Source: CAJQQK01 sp965224225 (GTDB lineage: Bacteria > Pseudomonadota > Alphaproteobacteria > Rhizobiales > Hyphomicrobiaceae). From it: a DNA stretch of 64,000 nt. The notes beneath the pieces were generated by a model. It was not told where the DNA came from. It saw only the letters and a program-made list of their open reading frames with translations, and ran no database searches. The translations under genes were made by a program, and so were the position numbers. Positions 57,740 to 64,000 of this stretch are shown here, in pieces (the first letter of the stretch is position 1; each line of letters begins with the position of its first letter). The stretch covers positions 55,384 to 119,383 of the forward strand of contig CBDCZF010000005.1 in the NCBI GenBank assembly GCA_965224225.1, read 5' to 3'.

Positions 57740-60700
57740 TTAGTCATTAGACCGCTCGCCGATCCAGTCCAGCAGCCGTTCGGCAACCAAATGGGCTCTC
57801 GACTTCGAAAGCATCCACCTTCGGTGACCGGGGACAACGTGAACATTGACGTTGCCGGCAACGATCTCCCTCCATCCCAATGTCGGATCCGGCTGGATGC
57901 CAAACGGTTGCTTTGCCGCCCTGATCAGCATCATAGAACCGGCGTAGGCTTTGGGTTTGTACATCTGGTAGGCCATCGTGTTGGATTTTTCGAGCAGCTT
58001 CAGTCGGTACGCCTCCGATCGAGGCAGATTTTCAGCAAACTTGCCAAGCCTGCTGGCCGCAAACGATTCGGCATTCGCCAGCAACATTTTGAGCAGACTT
58101 CTGCCCCTTACGAAGGGAGCCCGCAGCCCGTCCATACCATCTTCTCCCACGAAGTAGTCCATCTCCAAGTCGATCCTGCGCATGAGCTTGTATATCGCCT
58201 GCTCGAGCCCCGTCGTGCCGGGCCGATACCTCGGGTAATCGGGATGTGAGCTGTCGATCATTGCGAGAAGTGCGACTTCCTCACCCTCGGCGCGAAGCTG
58301 TTGCGCCATCTCGTAGGCCACAGTGCCACCCAGACAAAAGCCGCCGATGTGGTAGGGGCCGCGCGGCTGCACAGTGCGGATCTCGCGAATGTAGTGCGCC
58401 GCCATATCTTCAAACCGTTTGGGCCGGCGTGCGCGAAGATCGAGGTCTTGTGCCTGCAGGCCGTAAAATGGTTGATCTGAGCCAAGCGCCAGGGCCAAAT
58501 CCCGAAATCCCAATACTGACCCGCCGTGGCCATGAACACAGAAGAACGGCGGATTCCTACCTTTCGTCCTAATCGCCACTAGTGATGACAGTGCAGCTTG
58601 CCAAGTTTCGTTGCCGAGCACATCGCCAAGCTCGGCGATTGTCGGGGCCTGCAGTAGGACAGCGAGGGGAATCGTGTGACCCAACCGCTCTTGCAATGCG
58701 CCGAAAAGCTGGATGGCGTGCAAGGAATGCCCGCCGAGGTCGAAGAAGTTGTCGTGAACCCCAACGGTCTCGACGCCGAGAATTTTAGACCAGAGCTGCG
58801 CCAGTTGCTCCTCGACGTTAGTGCGCGGCGCCACGTATTCGCGTGCTATGGCTTCCAGGCTAAGTGCTGGCAGCGCTCTTTGGTCGATCTTGCCATGGTC
58901 CGTGAGCGGCAGCGCGTCGAGGGTGACGAAGTGCGATGGGACCATGTACTCTGGCAGTTGGGCCTTCAGGTACTTTCTAAGGTCTGCTGCACTGAAACTA
59001 TTCGGCTCGACGACCACATACGCAGCCAGGCACTTGTCACCAGGCCTGTCCTCACGGCCAACGACGACGCACTCGCGAACCTCAGGATGGGACAGCAAAA
59101 TGGCTTCGATTTCTCCCGGCTCGACGCGAAATCCGCGGATCTTCAGTTGGCCGTCCTTCCGACCGATGAACTCGATCGCGCCGGTGGCCAGTCGTCGGCC
59201 GACATCTCCCGTACGATAGGATCTAAGTCCCGTTTGCGGATCGACCGCGAATGCCGCGGTCGTTGCCTGTGCGTTGCGCCAGTAACCAAGTGCTACCTGC
59301 GGCCCCTTGATCACGATCTCGCCGAAAACGCCATTGTCGACACCGGCCTCATCGACAAGCGCGATCTCCATGTCCCCGACCGGAAAGCCGACAGGGACGG
59401 CAGAACGTGTCAATTCTGTTTGATGATTGGCAAGGAACTGCAACGCCAGTGTCGATTCGCTGGGTCCCAATCCGTTGATGAACGTGCAATCGGCGGGAAA
59501 GTGGCGCTTGTAGAGCTCAAAATCGCTTCTCTGAGCTTCTTCACCGCCGAGCACTACAATCCTGGTTTCCTCGAGCGTCTGATCCTGTGGCCGGTTGGCG
59601 AAAACATACCGGAACACGGAGGGCGTTGAGTGATAGATGGTAATGCGCTCATTCACCAGGCTTTGGCGAAGGTCGCCGATCGGGTTACTTCGCAAGCTCA
59701 ATGGATATGACGTGGCGCCGTTCAAGAGGGCGCCAAAGATATCCATTACCGACGCATCAAAACTATAGGAAGACAGGAGCGTAAGCTTGTCGTCAGGGCC
59801 AATCCGAAGCGCGTTCGAGTAGTTCATGATGTGGTGGAGCACATTGCGGTGGCTCTGGATCACTCCCTTGGGGTTCCCCGTCGTACCCGACGTATAAAGG
59901 ATGTAGGCGATGGCATCCTTTGACACCGAAAAATCGAGCCTGTCGCTCGAAGGATCAACCGGAAGCTGTTCGATATTTAGAGAGCTTCGCCCTTCCCCGG
60001 CGAGCCGCATGCCAAGTGCTTCATTGGCGTCGTCAGTCAGAATCAGACGGACGTCGGCATCACCAAGTATCGTGTCCATCCGCGCTCGCGGATATTCGGG
60101 GTCCAGCGCAACGTAGGCTTTGCCGCTCTTGAGTGTCCCGAGAACCCCGGCAACCATCGGCGCATCGTGATCGAATAGCAGTGCAACCCTGTGTTCTCCC
60201 GTGCTGCATGCTTCAAGCACTGATCTTGCCACCGTGTCGCTTGTGCGATCCAATTGCGCGTAAGTCCATTCGTGGACCTTGGTCTTGATGGCGATGTTAC
60301 CTGCAAAACGCTCGGCCTGCTCGCGGAAACGATCGCCAATCGACTGTTCGGTTGCCTCTCTGTCAAACCGGACAAACCGCTTGTCCGATTTGACCTCGAC
60401 CTGGCGCGATTGAGACTCTCGTTCTTGGCTCGGCATCACGTTCAATGCCGAAAGACGTTGATCGAGATCACCAGCGATGCGCTGCAATAATTGAAGATAC
60501 TGGCTTGCCATTCCGGCGATGGTCGGCGCATCGAACAGGTCGGTGTTGTAAACCCACTCGACCCGCGCACCGTCTCGTTGTTCTTTGACGTACAGTGTCA
60601 AATCGAATTTCGACAATTGCGCCGGCAACAACACCTGCTCAACGGCCAATTCGGGCAGGTCGATGCTGTGCGATGAAAAGTTGAACATATTGAAGAATAC

Positions 60701-61912
60701 CTGGAACACAGGTGTCCTGCTCGGATCGCGTTTCGGTTTCAATGCTTCGAGGACCAATTCGAACGGGATGTCCTGGTTGCTGTGCGCATTCAATGTCATG
60801 GCGCGAACGCGGGCGAGAAGTTCGCCAAACGTTGGGTTTCCTGAAGTATCCCCGCGTAGCGCAAGGGTGTTGAGGAACAGTCCGATCAGGTTCTCGACTT
60901 CCGGCCGCGTCCGACCGGCAATCGGTACGCCTACAACCATGTCGGTCTGACCTGAGAGGCGATGCAACAATGCCAGGAATGCTGCCAGCGTTGTTACGAA
61001 CAACGTGCAGTCCTCGGACTGACTGATCGATTTCAAGGTTGCGACGAATTTGGGTGACAGGTGCTCGACGTGCCGGGAGCCACGATAGCGTTTTAGCGCT
61101 GGTCGCGGCCGGTCTGATGGCAGCTCGAGCGCCGGGAGCGGTCCTGCAAGCTGTTGCTTCCAATACCCGAGCTGCTCGTGACACTCGCTGCTTTGCACCC
61201 ATTGCCGCTGCGATTTCGTGAAGTCACTATACTGGAAGGGGAGTGGCGTGAGAGTTGGTGATCGACCAGCAGCATACGCGCCATAGAGTTCCTGTAATTC
61301 ACGGTAGAGAATACCAACGGACCAACCATCCGAAATAATGTGGTGCACCGTGAGTAGGAGAATGTGCCGCTCTTTATGCAACCGAACCAGCTTGGTTCGA
61401 AAGAGGGGGCCGTCGCCGAGATCGAATGGTGCATCGATTTCGCCATCGATGAGCCGCTGTTGCTCGGCACATCGTTCCTCTCGTGGTAGAGGGCAAATGT
61501 CTTCGACGGGCACCTTGAAGGGAGCAAAGGGCGCAATGATCTGCACAAGTTCCCCGTCACGCATCGCGAACGTCGTGCGCAGTGTATCCTGGCGCCGGAC
61601 AATATCGTTCAGCGAGCGCTCGAGCACCGCCGTCTTGAGCGGTCCCTCGATCTTAAGGGCAATTGGGATATTGTAGACGGCGGTATCAGGATCCAGTTGC
61701 GTTGCATACCAGAACCGCTGCTGGGCGAACGAGGCGACGCACGTTCTTGGTTGCTGCAATAACTTCAACAGATGCAGCTTGTTCGACTTTAGCAATTCCT
61801 GTGTTTCGGACGTCCACACCCCTTTCGGCGCCCGGTATTTAAGCTGCTCTCCATCGGCCCACAGATCGATGCCCTTACGCTGAAGCTCATCGAGAAGATC
61901 GGCGGCATTCAT
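57740..61912 (-). CDS. Nonribosomal peptide synthetase module (docking-C-A-T-TE)
   Basis: 1390 residues. Order: TubC-type docking domain at 1-52 (MNAADLLDELQRKGIDLWAD); condensation domain about 57-490 with HHIISDG at 190-196; adenylation domain about 520-1020 with YTSGTTGNPKG near 674-683, FDASVMDIFG at 719-728, RTGDVGRRL and the A10 Lys in PLTDHGKID; carrier domain with the phosphopantetheine Ser in DLGGHSLHA (about 1063); and thioesterase about 1115-1388, in which the nucleophile elbow is GGFCLGG, so Cys (1193) replaces Ser. The TE implies release of the product after this module. The start overlaps the PKS stop by 4 nt. Substrate code is unusual and not predicted. Confidence 0.95.
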   Translation of the reverse strand: MNAADLLDELQRKGIDLWADGEQLKYRAPKGVWTSETQELLKSNKLHLLKLLQQPRTCVASFAQQRFWYATQLDPDTAVYNIPIALKIEGPLKTAVLERSLNDIVRRQDTLRTTFAMRDGELVQIIAPFAPFKVPVEDICPLPREERCAEQQRLIDGEIDAPFDLGDGPLFRTKLVRLHKERHILLLTVHHIISDGWSVGILYRELQELYGAYAAGRSPTLTPLPFQYSDFTKSQRQWVQSSECHEQLGYWKQQLAGPLPALELPSDRPRPALKRYRGSRHVEHLSPKFVATLKSISQSEDCTLFVTTLAAFLALLHRLSGQTDMVVGVPIAGRTRPEVENLIGLFLNTLALRGDTSGNPTFGELLARVRAMTLNAHSNQDIPFELVLEALKPKRDPSRTPVFQVFFNMFNFSSHSIDLPELAVEQVLLPAQLSKFDLTLYVKEQRDGARVEWVYNTDLFDAPTIAGMASQYLQLLQRIAGDLDQRLSALNVMPSQERESQSRQVEVKSDKRFVRFDREATEQSIGDRFREQAERFAGNIAIKTKVHEWTYAQLDRTSDTVARSVLEACSTGEHRVALLFDHDAPMVAGVLGTLKSGKAYVALDPEYPRARMDTILGDADVRLILTDDANEALGMRLAGEGRSSLNIEQLPVDPSSDRLDFSVSKDAIAYILYTSGTTGNPKGVIQSHRNVLHHIMNYSNALRIGPDDKLTLLSSYSFDASVMDIFGALLNGATSYPLSLRSNPIGDLRQSLVNERITIYHSTPSVFRYVFANRPQDQTLEETRIVVLGGEEAQRSDFELYKRHFPADCTFINGLGPSESTLALQFLANHQTELTRSAVPVGFPVGDMEIALVDEAGVDNGVFGEIVIKGPQVALGYWRNAQATTAAFAVDPQTGLRSYRTGDVGRRLATGAIEFIGRKDGQLKIRGFRVEPGEIEAILLSHPEVRECVVVGREDRPGDKCLAAYVVVEPNSFSAADLRKYLKAQLPEYMVPSHFVTLDALPLTDHGKIDQRALPALSLEAIAREYVAPRTNVEEQLAQLWSKILGVETVGVHDNFFDLGGHSLHAIQLFGALQERLGHTIPLAVLLQAPTIAELGDVLGNETWQAALSSLVAIRTKGRNPPFFCVHGHGGSVLGFRDLALALGSDQPFYGLQAQDLDLRARRPKRFEDMAAHYIREIRTVQPRGPYHIGGFCLGGTVAYEMAQQLRAEGEEVALLAMIDSSHPDYPRYRPGTTGLEQAIYKLMRRIDLEMDYFVGEDGMDGLRAPFVRGRSLLKMLLANAESFAASRLGKFAENLPRSEAYRLKLLEKSNTMAYQMYKPKAYAGSMMLIRAAKQPFGIQPDPTLGWREIVAGNVNVHVVPGHRRWMLSKSRAHLVAERLLDWIGERSND

Positions 61913-64000
61913 ATCTCACCTTCTTCCCATTCGTCTTCTGCTTCAGCGCTCAAGTCTTGCGGGCTCGATGCGGTCTGCAACGGATCGGCTGTTTCCGCCG
62001 TTTCGGACGTCCGGCAACCGAGCGATTCACGGAGGGTGGCCGCCGTCTGGGCAATCGTCAGACCTTCGAGGAATTTCACGATGGGAATATCGACCTTGAT
62101 GTCGGTCGCAATCCGATTGCGCAATTCAATTGCCGTCAGTGAATCGATACCAAGCTGCAATAGCGATCGTGTTGCATCGAGCTTCGCCCCGTTGGCACTC
62201 AACACTTCGCCTGCCTTTTCCCGAACGTATTCGGTGAGCATGGCGCTCTGTTCGCCAGGCGACGCGGTCGCAAGCCTTTCAAGGACGGGGCTCGGTGTGT
62301 TGGTAGGTGTCGATTGGGCCTGTTTGGCGCCGAGGCCCGAGAGGAACGATGGTGTAACGGGGAACTGCGCCAGGTATTTCGGCCAATCGATTGGTAGGAT
62401 GCCGGTACCGGTCTCGTTACGCCGAACCAACTCGTTCATGAGTTCGAGTCCCAAATCGGTCGAGATCGAACGCCATCCCCCTGCTGTCCGGCGTGCTTTC
62501 GCGCCATCATCCAATCGAGCCGCCATGCCAGTTTCCGCCCATCCTCCCCAATTGATGGAGAGGGCGGGCAGTCCGTGCGAGCGTCGCTCGTTCGCAAGGC
62601 TGTCCATGAAGGCATTGGCCGCCGCATAGGCGCCTTGGCCCGGACCACCCAACAGGGCGGCGCTGGACGAGAACAGGATGAAGATGTCGAGCGGATAGTC
62701 GGCGGTCTGCAGGTGCAGATTCAAAGATCCAGCAATCTTGGGGCGAAGCACATTCTCGAACTGTTCCCAACTTTGGTTGACCAGAAGGCCATCGTCGAGG
62801 ACGCCTGCGGCGTGGATGATACCGCGCAGCGCCGGCATCGAATCCCTCATGACCCTAAGACAGTCGGCGACGTCCGCCGCCGTTGCCACATCACCTTGCA
62901 CGACGATGACTTCTGCGCCGGCATCCTTCATTTCTGCAATGGAGCGCTTGGCTGTTTCATCCGGTGGCCTGCGCCCCATCAATACGAGACGGCGTGCCCC
63001 GTGCTTGACCAGCCATTCCGCGACCTTCAGGCCCAGACCTCCCAGCCCCCCGGTCAGCAGGTAAGTAGCATCCGGTTTAATTGCCGTGCCCAGGTTACGG
63101 GTCGGGCGGGCGACATTATCTCGGTTCGACACCACGATCTTGCCGATGTGCTTGGCTCTTCCCAGCAGCCGCAGGGCCTCAAGCGTTTCCTCGATCGCAA
63201 AGACCTGCTGCGGCGCCGGCTTTAGCGAGCCCGCATCGAATTGCGCGATCAGGCCGCGGAACACTTCGCGAAATGCCTCTATATCCTGGCCGGGAAGATC
63301 TCTTAGGTGAAACTCTGTATAGGCGATGTCGGCACGTACTTCGGCTACTTGCTCAAGGCCCCAGGAAGCAGTGGCGCCGAGTTCGATAAACACACCCTGG
63401 CTACTTAGGATGGACAGGCTCTTTGGAATATATTCGCCGGTAAGCGAATTGATCACGATGTCGACGCCTTCGCCGCCGGTCTGCTCTAGGACCTCGTCTG
63501 CAAAATCGAGAGTGCGCGAATTGAAAATGTGCTCGACGCCGAGAGAACGGAGATAAGCCCATTTGGGCCGGCTGGCCGAGGCGAAAACTTCTAGCCCGGC
63601 TGCCTGTGCCATTTGCAGCGCTGCCAACCCGACGCCACCAGTTGCCGCGTGGATCATGATACGTTGACCAGGCCGGACCTTGGCGACGTCATGCAGACAG
63701 TAATGCGCTGTCAGGTATACGATTGGTATCGTCGCTGCTGCTTCGAATGAGAGATGAGACGGCTTGTGCGCGACGAAGGCTTCATTGACCGTTGTGAAAC
63801 TGCTGAGGCAGTCATAGGAGAATATCGCAATAACCGCGTCGCCGACATTGAAGTCTGTCACGCCATCACCGCAGGCAACGACGACGCCGCTGCACTCGCG
63901 CCCGATGTGTCCGGTCAGTTGGCCCAACGCGTTCAGCACATCACGAAAGTTGAGGCCTGTCGCGTAGACCTCAATCTCGACTTCGCCCGGACCCGGCGGA
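61909..64000 (-). CDS. Polyketide synthase, C-terminal ER-KR-ACP part (partial)
   Basis: Open to the window edge without stop or certain start: upstream of the GTG at 63939 the frame continues with EVEIEVYATGLNFRDVLNAL. Domains visible: enoylreductase (ATGGVGLAALQMAQAAGLEV, SLTGEYIPKSL), ketoreductase (YLLTGGLGGLGLKVAEWLVK; GVLDDGLL marks a B-type KR; active Tyr in GQGAYAAANAF), and acyl carrier protein (LLQLGIDSLTAIELRNRIAT). The C-terminus SAEAEDEWEEGEI is acidic and probably docks onto the TubC domain of the NRPS that overlaps it by 4 nt. Ketosynthase and acyltransferase would lie beyond base 64000. Confidence 0.93.
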   Translation of the reverse strand, partial: PPGPGEVEIEVYATGLNFRDVLNALGQLTGHIGRECSGVVVACGDGVTDFNVGDAVIAIFSYDCLSSFTTVNEAFVAHKPSHLSFEAAATIPIVYLTAHYCLHDVAKVRPGQRIMIHAATGGVGLAALQMAQAAGLEVFASASRPKWAYLRSLGVEHIFNSRTLDFADEVLEQTGGEGVDIVINSLTGEYIPKSLSILSSQGVFIELGATASWGLEQVAEVRADIAYTEFHLRDLPGQDIEAFREVFRGLIAQFDAGSLKPAPQQVFAIEETLEALRLLGRAKHIGKIVVSNRDNVARPTRNLGTAIKPDATYLLTGGLGGLGLKVAEWLVKHGARRLVLMGRRPPDETAKRSIAEMKDAGAEVIVVQGDVATAADVADCLRVMRDSMPALRGIIHAAGVLDDGLLVNQSWEQFENVLRPKIAGSLNLHLQTADYPLDIFILFSSSAALLGGPGQGAYAAANAFMDSLANERRSHGLPALSINWGGWAETGMAARLDDGAKARRTAGGWRSISTDLGLELMNELVRRNETGTGILPIDWPKYLAQFPVTPSFLSGLGAKQAQSTPTNTPSPVLERLATASPGEQSAMLTEYVREKAGEVLSANGAKLDATRSLLQLGIDSLTAIELRNRIATDIKVDIPIVKFLEGLTIAQTAATLRESLGCRTSETAETADPLQTASSPQDLSAEAEDEWEEGEI

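Noticed and set aside
57281..57743. Short plus-strand ORFs in the spacer before the NRPS stop
   Set aside because: No codon bias, ribosome site or motif; considered noise in non-coding DNA.
1..64000. tRNA, rRNA genes and CRISPR arrays
   Set aside because: Scanned for by eye; no cloverleaf with TTCGA-type T-arm, no rRNA blocks and no regularly spaced direct repeats were noticed, though a tRNA could be missed without a covariance search.

Overview
The window is GC-rich chromosomal DNA of a proteobacterium, most likely an alphaproteobacterium. The pointers are the gene order mdh-sucC-sucD-sucA-odhB-lpd, a box benzoyl-CoA pathway, N-terminally extended CaiB and FemAB-like proteins, and strong G/C bias at third codon positions. 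No rRNA, tRNA or CRISPR array was seen. The genus cannot be fixed from the sequence.

Layout. 1-3033: polysaccharide or glycan genes (partial flippase, GT2 glycosyltransferase, divergent GT-B glycosyltransferase). 3096-4005: a candidate small RNA and an AT-richer DUF3800 gene. 4229-15170: a TCA-cycle operon from malate dehydrogenase to dihydrolipoamide dehydrogenase. It is interrupted by a vapBC toxin-antitoxin pair between sucC and sucD, and it ends in a frameshifted CBS gene and a duplicated scrap of lpd. 15255-19164: Fic protein, Tad-like von Willebrand pilus protein, single-domain response regulator. 19429-24397: a compact operon of a formate-dehydrogenase-type cytochrome b, a periplasmic WD40-cytochrome c fusion, a 43-residue membrane peptide, DUF6494, a biotin/lipoate-ligase-like protein and DUF6352, with no catalytic dehydrogenase subunit. 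24428-30627: FkbM methyltransferase, NYN/OST-HTH RNase-like protein, transposase scrap, secreted repeat protein, carbamoylase, recR. 30773-35580: CaiB CoA-transferase and a degenerate SDR, with a 66-bp perfect inverted repeat between them, then a uvrD helicase. 36032-37387: an AT-rich two-gene islet ending in a PD-(D/E)xK-like nuclease. 37683-46814: racemase, degenerate HtrA-like protein, zinc alcohol dehydrogenase and the benzoyl-CoA oxidation operon boxC-cupin-boxB-boxA-boxR, all on the minus strand.

The right third is a mobile mosaic. An IS1595-family element (1045 bp, 8-bp target duplication) lies beside a P4-type integrase gene. That gene is split by an IS21-family element (2578 bp, 5-bp target duplication); excising the element in silico restores a 395-codon reading frame. 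The integrase is followed by satellite-like genes (unknown, AlpA-like, primase-polymerase, unknown, truncated DUF3631-type ATPase). The island ends abruptly at about 56507 against a truncated NRPS adenylation domain. Beyond it are an intact NRPS module (docking-C-A-T-TE, with Cys in place of the thioesterase Ser) and, overlapping its start by 4 nt, a PKS (ER-KR-ACP visible) that runs off the window.

Functionally the region combines central carbon flux from 2-oxoglutarate to malate, aerobic CoA-dependent aromatic degradation (which feeds acetyl-CoA and succinyl-CoA to that cycle), an uncharacterised respiratory-type operon and a disrupted natural-product cluster. The best candidates for undescribed biology are the fdhG/WD40-cytochrome c/DUF6494/ligase/DUF6352 operon and the nuclease islet at 36-37 kb.
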